64,000 nt of DNA from Pseudomonas beijingensis (GTDB taxonomy: Bacteria > Pseudomonadota > Gammaproteobacteria > Pseudomonadales > Pseudomonadaceae): contig NZ_CP117425.1 of NCBI RefSeq assembly GCF_030687295.1, positions 4,592,001 to 4,656,000 of the forward strand, given 5' to 3'. Made by a program: the position numbers and the translations under genes. The notes beneath the pieces are model-generated. The model was not told where the DNA came from and did no database searches. It saw only the letters and a program-made list of their open reading frames with translations. Within the stretch, counting starts at the first letter, position 1. Every line of letters begins with the position of its first letter. Of this stretch, positions 39,998 to 48,085 are shown in pieces.

Positions 39998-40038
39998 AAA
40001 AACGCCGCTTGCCCTGGAAAGGCCAAGCGGCGTTTTTT
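39998..40038 (+). terminator. Intrinsic terminator of fabI
   Basis: AAAAACGCCGCTTG, short loop, CAAGCGGCGTTTTTT: a 14-bp GC-rich stem followed by T6, 16 bp after the fabI stop. Confidence 0.9.
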
Positions 40039-40062
40039 ATGCCCACTACACCGCTCCGCGAC

Positions 40063-40212
40063 CCAGCGGGAGCAAGCTCCCTCGCCACGGGCTTGTCGGC
40101 GGCCTTAAGCGAACCGCATTCCCTGTGGGAGCGAGCTTGCTCGCGATGGCGGTGGATCTGCTGGCACTGAAGTTGAATGTGCCGCCGCCTTCGCGAGCAA
40201 GCTCGCTCCCAC
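40063..40212. repeat. REP elements downstream of fabI
   Basis: A GGGAGCAAGCTCCCTCGCCAC copy of the second class (40068-40088) lies beside a full inverted pair of the GTGGGAGCGAGCTTGCTCGC class (40124-40143 and the mirror ending 40212). Confidence 0.8.
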
Positions 40213-40235
40213 ATTGGATCGGCGGTTGGCCTGTG

Positions 40236-41198
40236 CTAGCTGCGAAGCGCCTGTTTGTGCGCATACATCGCCGCATCGGCGTCCGCCAGCAGGTTGTCGA
40301 TTGACCGATGGCGCTGGGCGTCGTACTCGATCTGGCCGACGCTGAACCGAATGTCGTAGCCACGCTGCAACATCGCATTGCGCTCATCGAGGATTTCCTT
40401 GAGGCGCGCCATGATCGTCGTTGTCTCGACATGGGAAGAACCGGTGAGCAGCGCCACGAACTCGTCTCCGCCCAGGCGACCGACCACATCACTTTCGCGA
40501 AAGGCGATACGCAGCACGTCGGCGAAGGTTTTCAGTGCGCTGTCGCCCTCGGCATGCCCATAGCGATCGTTGATCGGCTTGAAGTCGTTGAGGTCGAAGA
40601 ACAGTAGCGTCGCCGGTCGCGACAAGCGATCACACACATTCAACGCATGCTGGGCCAACGTCCTGAAGCCGCGCCGATTGGACAACAGCGTCAGCTCGTC
40701 CATGCTCGCCATCTGCACCGCGACCATTTCCTGCTCGGCCATGCGCGCCAAGTCGCGCAGCAGTTCGCGCTCTTCGTCATTGAGCTGGCGCGGCTTGGTG
40801 TCGAGCAGGCACAGCGTGCCGAGTTTGCTGCCATCTTCCAGCCCCAGCGGATGCCCGGCGTAGAAACGAATGCCGGGCTTGTCCGTGACCAGCGGGTTGT
40901 CGTGGAAGCGCTCGTCCTGTTCCGCGTCGCATATCTCCAGGATCTGATCCTGCAAAATCGCATGCCCACAAAAGGAAACTTCCCGCGGGGTTTCACTGGC
41001 ATCCAGGCCGGCGCTGGACTTGAACCACTGCCGGTTGGCGTCCACCAGGGACACCAGGGCGATGGGCACGTCAAACAGACGCCGGGCAAGGCGGGTCAGG
41101 CGGTCGAACCGCTCTTCGGGTGCGGTATCGAGCAGCTTGAGCGAGTGCAGATTCTTGAGGCGAACGGCTTCGTTGTCCGGTTTACCTGGCGCAAGCAT
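40236..41198 (-). CDS. GAF-GGDEF diguanylate cyclase
   Basis: About 320 residues from MLAPGKPDNEAVRLKNL (41198), which has GGAG six bases upstream; an ATG four codons earlier is the alternative. Residues about 20-150 form a GAF sensor domain (APEERFDRLTRLARRLFDVPIALVSLVD, FCGHAILQDQILEICDAEQDERFHDNPLV). Residues about 160-320 are a GGDEF domain with intact active site RLGGDEFVALL and the substrate loop FFDLNDFKPINDRYGHAEGD. It should make c-di-GMP. No RxxD inhibitory site directly before GGDEF is visible (FRESDVVGRLGGDEF has R-x-x-D: RESD). Cytoplasmic, no TM. Confidence 0.9.
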   Translation of the reverse strand: MLAPGKPDNEAVRLKNLHSLKLLDTAPEERFDRLTRLARRLFDVPIALVSLVDANRQWFKSSAGLDASETPREVSFCGHAILQDQILEICDAEQDERFHDNPLVTDKPGIRFYAGHPLGLEDGSKLGTLCLLDTKPRQLNDEERELLRDLARMAEQEMVAVQMASMDELTLLSNRRGFRTLAQHALNVCDRLSRPATLLFFDLNDFKPINDRYGHAEGDSALKTFADVLRIAFRESDVVGRLGGDEFVALLTGSSHVETTTIMARLKEILDERNAMLQRGYDIRFSVGQIEYDAQRHRSIDNLLADADAAMYAHKQALRS

Positions 41199-41335
41199 CG
41201 GGAACTCCATGGGCGGGACTTCATGAAGTCTAGTCCAGGACCACCGCCCTTGGAGCCGAACGGCTAAATCCAATGGGCATTTGCCGGCCAAGGCTAATAC
41301 ACTGCCACTCAGGTTCAAGACGAGGACGCCGACCG

Positions 41336-42160
41336 ATGAAGCATGCCAACCCTGACGCCGCCCCACGTTTCTGGCGCGACACGGCCCTGCCCTTCATCGA
41401 AGCCCGGGCCATCGACGATGGACGCAAAGTCTGCTATTCGCGTCATTCCCATGATCACTTCTCCATCGGCGCGATCACCGCCGGGCGCAGTACCTACATC
41501 CACGAGCGCTCGAGTTTCCAGGTGGAAAGCGGCACGGTGGTGCTGATGAACCCCGGTGACGTCCACGCCTGCAACCCGATCGACGATCAGCCGTGGTCCT
41601 ACGTGATGTTGTACGTCGACACCCTGTGGCTCAGGGACTTGCAGCGCCGTATCGGTTTTGACGAAAGCCTGGATTTCCAGGGTTTCGCCACCACTCATAG
41701 CCGCGACGTGGAGCTATTTGCCGCCCTGGGAAGGTTGTATGGCCAATTAGTAGACGAGCACCTCGACACGGCCCACAAGCACACCGCCGCCGAGGCGTTT
41801 TTCATTGACCTGCAACAACGGCTCAACCCTGCCGGGCGTCCGGACCGGGGCAGTCATCCGGGGCTGATGCGTGCGGCACAATTTATCCATGACCATTGCA
41901 GCGAAGCCTTGAAGCTCGAAGACATCTGCACCGCCGCGCAGCTGTCGCCGTCCTACCTGAGCCGAGCTTTCAAGCGCCACTACGGGATGACGCCCCACGC
42001 CTTCCTGGTCAACCGCCGGATCCAGTTTGCCCGCCACCAATTGCGCGAGGGCAAGCTGATCGCCGACGTGGCGCTGGACAGCGGGTTCGCCGACCAGGCG
42101 CACTTCCAGCGGGCGTTCAAGCAACACCTGGCGGCTACGCCCGGCCAATATCGCGGCTGA
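41336..42160 (+). CDS. AraC-family transcriptional regulator (cupin sensor)
   Basis: A 274-residue regulator from MKHANPDAAPRFWRD (41336). The N-terminal AraC-binding cupin (about 20-150) has YSRHSHDHFSIGAITAG and VVLMNPGDVHACNP; the C-terminal double HTH (about 175-274) has LKLEDICTAAQLSPSYLSRAFKRHYGMTPHAFLV and IADVALDSGFADQAHFQRAFKQHLAATPGQYR. In many Pseudomonas this regulator type is next to the LysE-family exporter that it controls; here that exporter is 206 bp downstream on the opposite strand and broken. Confidence 0.9.
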   Translation: MKHANPDAAPRFWRDTALPFIEARAIDDGRKVCYSRHSHDHFSIGAITAGRSTYIHERSSFQVESGTVVLMNPGDVHACNPIDDQPWSYVMLYVDTLWLRDLQRRIGFDESLDFQGFATTHSRDVELFAALGRLYGQLVDEHLDTAHKHTAAEAFFIDLQQRLNPAGRPDRGSHPGLMRAAQFIHDHCSEALKLEDICTAAQLSPSYLSRAFKRHYGMTPHAFLVNRRIQFARHQLREGKLIADVALDSGFADQAHFQRAFKQHLAATPGQYRG

Positions 42161-42191
42161 TACCGCATGAATCGGGGGCTCGGGGCCCTCT

Positions 42192-42284
42192 GTGGCGAGG
42201 GAGCTTGCTCCCGCTGGGCTACGCAGTAGCCCTCGATTCTGGGCGACTGCTGCGCAGTCGAGCGGGAGCAAGCGCCCTCGCCAC
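42192..42284. repeat. REP pair between araC-type gene and lysE remnant
   Basis: GTGGCGAGGGAGCTTGCTCC (42192-42211) is mirrored by GGGAGCAAGCGCCCTCGCCAC ending 42284; inner arms CTACGCAGTAG and CTGCTGCGCAG add hairpins. Confidence 0.85.
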
Positions 42285-42365
42285 AACAGCATTCCCGCCT
42301 CTAAAGCGCGGACTGCCGCCACAACAGTGCTTCTTCTCAGATGCAAGGTTGCCGCCCACTTCAGC

Positions 42366-42957
42366 TCAAGGCCACAACAGATACACCGCACTGGCCACCA
42401 ACAACACCGCCATCGCCCGGTTGAACAGGCGCAAGGTCGCCGGATTGCCCAGCCATGTGCGCAGGAAACTGCCGGCATAGGCCCAGCAGCCCACCGAGAC
42501 GTAGCAAATCACCAGGTAGATCGCCGCAAACTGCCACACCAGCCGCGCCTCGCCGTCGGCCACGAATGCCCCCATCCCCGCCACGCAGGCCAACCAGGCC
42601 TTGGGGTTGAGCCATTGCATCAGCGCGCCATGGAACATCGAGGGCGCCCGCCCCTCGTCTTCGCCGCCCAAGTGCCCGTTATCCATCGCCAGTTTCCAGG
42701 CCATGAACAACAGGAACGCCACGCCGCGCCAGTTGCACCACTCGGGTCATCCCCGGCCAGCGCTGCAACACTTCATGCAAGCCCAGCCCCATCAGCACCA
42801 GCAACAACACAAACCCCAGGGTCGCGCCGGCCACATGGCGCAATGTGGCCCGAAACCCGTACCGCGCCCCGGAACTGAGGGCGACGATATTGACCGGCCC
42901 CGGTGTAATGGAGGCCACCAAGGCAAAGGCCGCCATGGAAAATATCAAGCTCATCAC
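42366..42957 (-). pseudogene. LysE/RhtB-family exporter, frameshifted
   Basis: Amino-acid exporter of the LysE/RhtB superfamily (inner membrane, six TM). The N-terminal half MMSLIFSMAAFALVASITPGPVNIVALSSGARYG carries the family signature PGP. The frame is lost at VVQLA: the sequence has CTGGCGCGGCGTGGCG, and removing one C near 42,728 gives QLAGVAFLLFMAWKLAMD and continues to the end (FNRAMAVLLVASAVYLLWP). The repaired length is 196 residues, normal for the family. Unlike the indels near 11-13 kb this one is not in a clean homopolymer. Divergent from trkH. Confidence 0.85.
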
Positions 42958-42979
42958 AGACCTTCTTCATTCAAGGAAA

Positions 42980-43003
42980 GAGGCCCCAAGGTAAAGGGGC
43001 CTC
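42980..43003. other. 8-bp hairpin in the lysE-trkH divergent region
   Basis: GAGGCCCC, 8-base loop, GGGGCCTC. It lies just upstream of the lysE start, with no T-run and no convergent gene to terminate, so an operator role is as likely as a terminator. Confidence 0.45.
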
Positions 43004-43047
43004 CTCTGCGGGTATTGAAGAAAACTGCCTTGTCTATTGCTCAATTT

Positions 43048-43068
43048 TTTTACGCAAATTTTACGCAA
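43048..43068. promoter_or_regulatory. TTTTACGCAA direct repeat upstream of trkH
   Basis: Two identical 10-mers TTTTACGCAA begin at 43048 and 43059, an 11-bp step (one helical turn), about 53-73 bp before the trkH ATG. Such phasing suits a dimeric activator or repressor. Confidence 0.4.
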
Positions 43069-43120
43069 TGCCCCATTGCCCCTATCGATACTGTGCAGCT
43101 CATTGAATCAGGCGTTATTC

Positions 43121-44575
43121 ATGTCCATTGCGGTTCTGCGTCTCATCGGTTTCATACTCGGCATTTTCCTGATTACCCTGGCGATCAGCATGGCGATTCC
43201 GCTGTTCACCCTGATGCTTTACGAGCGCAACGATGACTTGTCGGCGTTTCTTTGGTCGAGCTTGATTACCTTCGTCTGCGGTATCGCACTGGTCGCCCGT
43301 GGACGACCGGACCACGTCCAGATGCGCCCCCGGGAGATGTACCTGCTGACCACCGCCAGTTGGGTGTTCGTGTGCGCCTTCGCCGCCCTGCCGATGGTGT
43401 TCATCCAGCACATCAGCTATACCGATGCGTTTTTCGAGACCATGTCGGGCATCACGACCACGGGCTCGACCATCCTGACCGGGCTGGATACCACGTCTCC
43501 CGGCCTGCTGATCTGGCGCTCAATGTTGCATTGGCTCGGCGGCATCGGCTTTATCGGCATGGCCGTGGCAATCCTGCCGTTGCTTCGGGTCGGCGGCATG
43601 CGCCTGTTCCAGACTGAATCATCGGACTGGTCGGAGAAAGTCACGCCGCGCTCTCACGTCGCGGCCAACTACATCCTGTGGATTTACGTCACATTGACCG
43701 CCTTCGCAACCTTGGCGCTGTGGCTGGCCGGCATGACCCCCTTCGAGGCGATCAATCATGCGATGTCGCTGATTTCCACCGGCGGCTTCTCAACCTCCGA
43801 TGCGTCCCTGGCGCACTGGCCTCAACCGGCCATTCATTGGGTATCCGTCGTTGTCATGATGGCGGGATCACTGCCCTTTACGCTGTATGTAGCGACATTG
43901 AGGGGAAACAGGCGCGCATTGTTCAAGGATCAGCAAGTTCGGGGTTTCGTCGGATTTCTGGTGATTACCTGGCTCGTGGTCGGCACCTGGTTGAGCCTGA
44001 ACAGCGACCACGGGTGGTGGGACGCGGTTCGCATCGTGGCCGTCAACGTCACCTCTATCGTCACCACCACTGGCGTGGCGCTGGGTGATTACACATTGTG
44101 GGGCAGCTTCGCACTGTTGCTGTTCTTCTACTTGACGTTCGTGGGTGGCTGTTCGGGATCTACGGCCGGTGGGTTGAAAATCTTTCGCTTTCAAGTCGCC
44201 GGGGCACTGCTGATGGGCAGTTTGAAACAACTGATCCACCCCCGGGCGGTGATCCGGAAAAAATACAACAACCACCCCATCGATGAAGAAATCGTCCGCT
44301 CGCTGCTGACATTTTCGTTCTTCTTCACCATCACGATTGGCGCCATCGCCCTGGGTCTGGCGCTGATCGGTCTGGACTGGACAACCGCCCTGACCGGCGC
44401 TGCCACCGCCGTGTGCAACGTGGGGCCGGGGCTCGGCACCATCATCGGCCCGGCCGGCAACTTCTCGACCTTGCCGGACGCAGCCAAATGGCTGCTGACC
44501 ATTGGCATGCTGCTGGGTCGACTGGAAATCCTGACCGTGCTCGTGTTGTTCACGCCGGTGTTCTGGAGGTATTGA
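43121..44575 (+). CDS. trkH: Trk-type potassium transporter subunit TrkH
   Basis: A 484-residue inner-membrane potassium channel protein from MSIAVLRLIGFILGIFLI. The four P-loops that form the selectivity filter are all visible: MSGITTTGSTIL (about 110), MSLISTGGFSTSD (about 217), TSIVTTTGVALGDY (about 310) and AVCNVGPGLGTII (about 430). TrkH needs the cytoplasmic TrkA regulator, which is not in this window. The 28-codon in-frame upstream extension has no ribosome site. Confidence 0.93.
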   Translation: MSIAVLRLIGFILGIFLITLAISMAIPLFTLMLYERNDDLSAFLWSSLITFVCGIALVARGRPDHVQMRPREMYLLTTASWVFVCAFAALPMVFIQHISYTDAFFETMSGITTTGSTILTGLDTTSPGLLIWRSMLHWLGGIGFIGMAVAILPLLRVGGMRLFQTESSDWSEKVTPRSHVAANYILWIYVTLTAFATLALWLAGMTPFEAINHAMSLISTGGFSTSDASLAHWPQPAIHWVSVVVMMAGSLPFTLYVATLRGNRRALFKDQQVRGFVGFLVITWLVVGTWLSLNSDHGWWDAVRIVAVNVTSIVTTTGVALGDYTLWGSFALLLFFYLTFVGGCSGSTAGGLKIFRFQVAGALLMGSLKQLIHPRAVIRKKYNNHPIDEEIVRSLLTFSFFFTITIGAIALGLALIGLDWTTALTGAATAVCNVGPGLGTIIGPAGNFSTLPDAAKWLLTIGMLLGRLEILTVLVLFTPVFWRY

Positions 44576-44749
44576 TCCGTGCGTATCACGGTTCTTGGCG
44601 ACATGATGTCTGCGAAAGACAAAAACAGCGGGTGAACCTTTAAGACTCAAGATTCAATTTTTGTTCGTGAGCATCCGACCGAGTGCGCGGAAAATTCACT
44701 GTCGATTTTTCGGTGGAGTCGTCCCGGACACGGTTCTATGCTCTGCCCC

Positions 44750-45832
44750 ATGAACCGACAAGACTCGCTGCTCCCGCCCCACACCGAGATGGTCCGCGCC
44801 ATGCTCGAACGAGACACCGCCTACGAGGGGGTGTTCTTCACTGCGGTCAAGACCACCGGCATTTTCTGTCGCCCCAGTTGTACCGCGCGCAAGCCGAAGC
44901 CGGAGAATGTGGAGTTCTTCGCCCACGCCGACGAAGCCATGTCGGCCGGCTACCGCGCCTGCCTGCGCTGCAAGCCGCTGGATGCCGCGGCCATTGCGCC
45001 GGACTGGATCCAGGCGCTGCTCAAAGCCGTGGACGCCGAACCCGACCTGCGCTGGACTGACGCCCTGCTGCTGGAGCAAGGCATCGAACCGCTGAAATTG
45101 CGCCGCTGGTTCAAGCAACATTTCGGCATGACCTTTCACGCCTACCTGCGCACCCGTCGCCTGGGCATCGCCTTGGGCGGCATCAAGGACGGCATTTCCA
45201 TCGACAATGCCGCGTTCGATTCCGGTTATGAGTCGTTGAGCGGTTTTCGAGATGCCTTTGTGAAGTCCTTCCACATCACGCCGGGCCGCGCCGCCTTCAG
45301 CGAGCCCTTGCTGTTCACCCGCCTGACCACGCCATTGGGGCCGATGCTGGCCATGGCCGAACGACGGGGCCTGGTGCTACTGGAATTCCTCGACCGCCCG
45401 GCCCTGACCAAGGAGCTGGAAGAACTGCAGCAACGCTACGGCTACACAGTTGCACCGGGGCATAACGCTCACCTGCAACAGATCGAAACCGAACTGGCCG
45501 ACTATTTCGCCGGCAAACTCACCACGTTCGAGGTCCCGCTGCACATGCCCGGCAGCGCCTTTGCCGTGCGGGTCTGGGCCGAGTTGCAAAAGATTCCCTA
45601 CGGCGAAACTCGCAGCTACAGCGGCGTCGCCATAGCCCTTGGCAGCCCCGGTGCCAGCCGCGCCGTGGGCCTGGCCAACGGGCAGAATCGCCTGGCCATC
45701 GTCATTCCCTGCCACCGGGCGATCGGTGCGGATGGCTCGTTGACCGGTTATGGTGGCGGCCAGCCGCGCAAGGCGTTTCTGTTGCGGCTGGAAAAAGCCG
45801 CGGTGCAGGTGTCACTGCCCCTGGCGTTTTGA
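44750..45832 (+). CDS. ada: Bifunctional Ada DNA-repair protein / regulator
   Basis: Repairs methylated DNA and activates the adaptive response; cytoplasmic, about 360 residues from MNRQDSLLPPHTEM (44750; an ATG four codons earlier is possible). N-terminal zinc/methyl-acceptor site with Cys 40, 44, 71 and 74 (FCRPSC...CLRC); C40 would be the methylphosphotriester acceptor. The AraC-type HTH follows (about 95-180: GFRDAFVKSFHITPGRA). The C-terminal O6-methylguanine methyltransferase has the active site IPCHRAI. The downstream glycosylase gene starts at or just after its stop, so the two alkylation-repair genes form an operon. Confidence 0.94.
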   Translation: MNRQDSLLPPHTEMVRAMLERDTAYEGVFFTAVKTTGIFCRPSCTARKPKPENVEFFAHADEAMSAGYRACLRCKPLDAAAIAPDWIQALLKAVDAEPDLRWTDALLLEQGIEPLKLRRWFKQHFGMTFHAYLRTRRLGIALGGIKDGISIDNAAFDSGYESLSGFRDAFVKSFHITPGRAAFSEPLLFTRLTTPLGPMLAMAERRGLVLLEFLDRPALTKELEELQQRYGYTVAPGHNAHLQQIETELADYFAGKLTTFEVPLHMPGSAFAVRVWAELQKIPYGETRSYSGVAIALGSPGASRAVGLANGQNRLAIVIPCHRAIGADGSLTGYGGGQPRKAFLLRLEKAAVQVSLPLAF

Positions 45833-45856
45833 ATGCCTCCGGAGAACGAACACCTG

Positions 45857-46474
45857 ATGCCTGTGCCCTACCACGACGCCAGTGCCTTCCTGGCCAATCT
45901 CGACGAAGACTGGCGACGGCATGTCGAGACGATCGGCCCTTGCCTGCTGCAACCCAAGCCGGCCCGCGATCCCTATGAGGCTCTGGTCCGGGCGATCGCC
46001 TACCAGCAACTGCACGCCAAGGCAGGCGATGCGATCCTCGGTCGACTGTTGGCGCTGTTCCCGGCATTGACCTTCCCCAGGCCTGAACAGCTCCTGGCGA
46101 CGGACTTTGCGCAAATGCGCAGGTGTGGGTTCTCCGCCAACAAAATCGCAACCATCCAGGGCATCGCCCAAGCGGCCCTGGACGGGGTGGTGCCGGATTA
46201 CGCCACGGCACTGGCCATGGAGGATGAAGCGTTGATCGAGCGTTTGATCAGCTTGCGCGGCGTCGGGCGTTGGACCGTGGAGATGCTGCTGATCTACAGC
46301 CTGGAGCGACCGGACATCCTGCCGGCCGATGACTTTGGAGTGCGCGAGGGGTATCGCCGGCTCAAGGGATTGGCGCAACAACCCAGCCGCAAGCAGATGG
46401 TCGAGATCGGTCTGGCCTGGAGCCCTTATCGGACGGTGGCGGCGTGGTATTTGTGGCGGGTGCCCGCTCGCTAG
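45857..46474 (+). CDS. DNA-3-methyladenine glycosylase (AlkA-type)
   Basis: Removes alkylated bases from DNA; cytoplasmic, about 205 residues from MPVPYHDASAF. An ATG at 45833, right at the ada stop, is the alternative start; GGAG lies 13 bases before the preferred one. HhH glycosylase core: AIAYQQLHAKAGDAI (about 52-66), LRGVGRWTVEMLLIYSLERPDILPADDFGVREGY with the catalytic Asp in PADDFGV. It lacks the N-terminal beta domain of E. coli AlkA, as the short MAG-like forms do. Coupled to ada. Confidence 0.9.
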   Translation: MPVPYHDASAFLANLDEDWRRHVETIGPCLLQPKPARDPYEALVRAIAYQQLHAKAGDAILGRLLALFPALTFPRPEQLLATDFAQMRRCGFSANKIATIQGIAQAALDGVVPDYATALAMEDEALIERLISLRGVGRWTVEMLLIYSLERPDILPADDFGVREGYRRLKGLAQQPSRKQMVEIGLAWSPYRTVAAWYLWRVPAR

Positions 46475-46488
46475 ACCGTGTCATCGTT

Positions 46489-46585
46489 CATCGCGAGCAA
46501 GCTCGCTCCCACAGTTGATCCTCAGTGTCCACAAATTGTATCTACACAAAATATCCCCTGTGGGAGCGAGCTTGCTCGCGATGGC
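46489..46585. repeat. REP pair after alkA-type gene
   Basis: ATCGCGAGCAAGCTCGCTCC (near 46490) and GTGGGAGCGAGCTTGCTCGC (near 46560) in inverted arrangement. Confidence 0.85.
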
Positions 46586-46674
46586 GTCCGCACGTCAGTC
46601 ATGAGTTCAGCTGTCCAGAACATCGGGCCATCCGGGCTGTCCAGAGTCATGACAGTCCCCAATCGGAGGTTCCC

Positions 46675-47163
46675 ATGCAGCTCGAAGGATCCTGCCACTG
46701 CGGCGCCGTGTCGTTCAGCCTGGCCTGTGCCCACCCCTACCCTTATCAACGCTGCTACTGCTCGATCTGTCGCAAGACCCAGGGCGGCGGCGGTTTTGCG
46801 ATCAACCTGGGGGGCGATGCCCGAAGCCTGAAGGTGCACGGTCGCAAGCACATCTCGATCTACCATGCGCGGCTCAAGGACGAAGGCGATAAACGCGCCC
46901 ACCGCAGCAGTGCCGAACGGCATTTCTGTTCCCTGTGCGGTTCGGGGCTATGGCTATTCAGCCCTGAATGGCCGGAGCTGATTCACCCCTTTGCCTCGGC
47001 CATCGACACGCCACTGCCCGTACCGCCGGAGCACACTCACCTGATGCTTGGTTCCAAGGCGCCGTGGGTGGAGGTCGAGACGCATCCGGGGGACCAGCAG
47101 TTCGATGTTTACCCCGAAGAGTCGATTGCCCAGTGGCATGAACGCCTGGATCTGAGCCGTTAG
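46675..47163 (+). CDS. GFA (glutathione-dependent formaldehyde-activating)-family protein
   Basis: A 162-residue zinc protein starting MQLEGSCHCGAVSF, with GGAGG ten bases upstream (AATCGGAGGTTCCC). Zinc ligands follow the GFA (CENP-V/GFA) pattern: SCHCG, then RCYCSICRKTQG, then FCSLCGSGLW. The family includes glutathione-formaldehyde-activating enzymes, but most members, like this, have no assigned substrate. Cytoplasmic. A REP pair precedes it, and the next gene downstream has its own promoter region. Confidence 0.88.
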   Translation: MQLEGSCHCGAVSFSLACAHPYPYQRCYCSICRKTQGGGGFAINLGGDARSLKVHGRKHISIYHARLKDEGDKRAHRSSAERHFCSLCGSGLWLFSPEWPELIHPFASAIDTPLPVPPEHTHLMLGSKAPWVEVETHPGDQQFDVYPEESIAQWHERLDLSR

Positions 47164-47265
47164 GCCGCTTCACAGTCTTTGACAATTTCCCGACAAAGCT
47201 GCCAAAGATTGCCCGCCGGTCGCCACCTAGCATGGGCGCATCCAACTTCGTATCCGGGTGCTCCC

Positions 47266-48054
47266 ATGTTCCGTTCATTGTGTCTGTCGTTGTCTTCATG
47301 CGGCCTGCTTCTGCTCTGCGATTCATTGCAGGCCGAAGACTGGCGCTACAGCTTACGGGCCGGCGCCGCCAGCGTGCCACGCTACAGTGGCAGCGACGAA
47401 CGGGTCGTGGCGCCCGCGTTGGGCCTGGAGGTCGTCAGCCCCTATGGCATCTTTCTCGACACCGACAAGGGTCTGGGCTGGGCGTTTGACGAAGAAGACT
47501 TCGGCTTGAGCGTGTACATCGGCGCCAGCGATGTGCGCAAGGATCGCAAAAGTGGCTTCAAGGGCTCGGATGAGCTCAACGGCATGGGCTCGATCAAGGC
47601 CAGACCGGTGCTGGGCCTGGATGGAACCTATCAAATGGGCCCGATCACCCTTGAGGCCACCTTCGAGCATGCGCTGGAGGAAGACGACGACAACCGTGAC
47701 ACCGGCTCGGCCTGGAACCGCCTGAAACTGAGCATCAGCACGCCGCTGTACGAGGGCAACCATGGCACGCTCATCGGCAGCCTCAACAGTCAGTTCGGCG
47801 ACGGCGACTACGTCCGGACCTGGTACGGCGTCAGCACTGCCCAGGCTTCGCGCAGTCAATTGCGAGCCCATGACACTCATGGCGGGCTGGTGAGTCGCGG
47901 AGCGGATTTGACCTGGTCACTGCCGTTCAATGACCAATGGAGTGTCACAACGGTATTGGCCGTGCAGTACCTGGCTGGCGACGCCGCCAGCAGCCCGATT
48001 GTGGCGCGGCGGATGCAAGCGTCACTGGCTGGGCAGGTGGTGTATACCTTCTGA
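47266..48054 (+). CDS. MipA/OmpV family outer-membrane protein
   Basis: A 262-residue beta-barrel protein: signal peptide MFRSLCLSLSSCGLLLLCDSLQA, then alternating strands beginning WRYSLRAGAASVPRYSGSDE, the usual MipA/OmpV opening (aromatic-rich, P.Y.GS). The end VVYTF has the terminal Phe needed for outer-membrane assembly. MipA proteins are tied to murein synthesis scaffolds and OmpV to osmolarity-dependent porins; the precise role is not readable. It is convergent with the rstAB-like two-component genes. Confidence 0.9.
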   Translation: MFRSLCLSLSSCGLLLLCDSLQAEDWRYSLRAGAASVPRYSGSDERVVAPALGLEVVSPYGIFLDTDKGLGWAFDEEDFGLSVYIGASDVRKDRKSGFKGSDELNGMGSIKARPVLGLDGTYQMGPITLEATFEHALEEDDDNRDTGSAWNRLKLSISTPLYEGNHGTLIGSLNSQFGDGDYVRTWYGVSTAQASRSQLRAHDTHGGLVSRGADLTWSLPFNDQWSVTTVLAVQYLAGDAASSPIVARRMQASLAGQVVYTF

Positions 48055-48085
48055 AAGAAGCCCGCCCGGACGAACGCTGCCCGAT

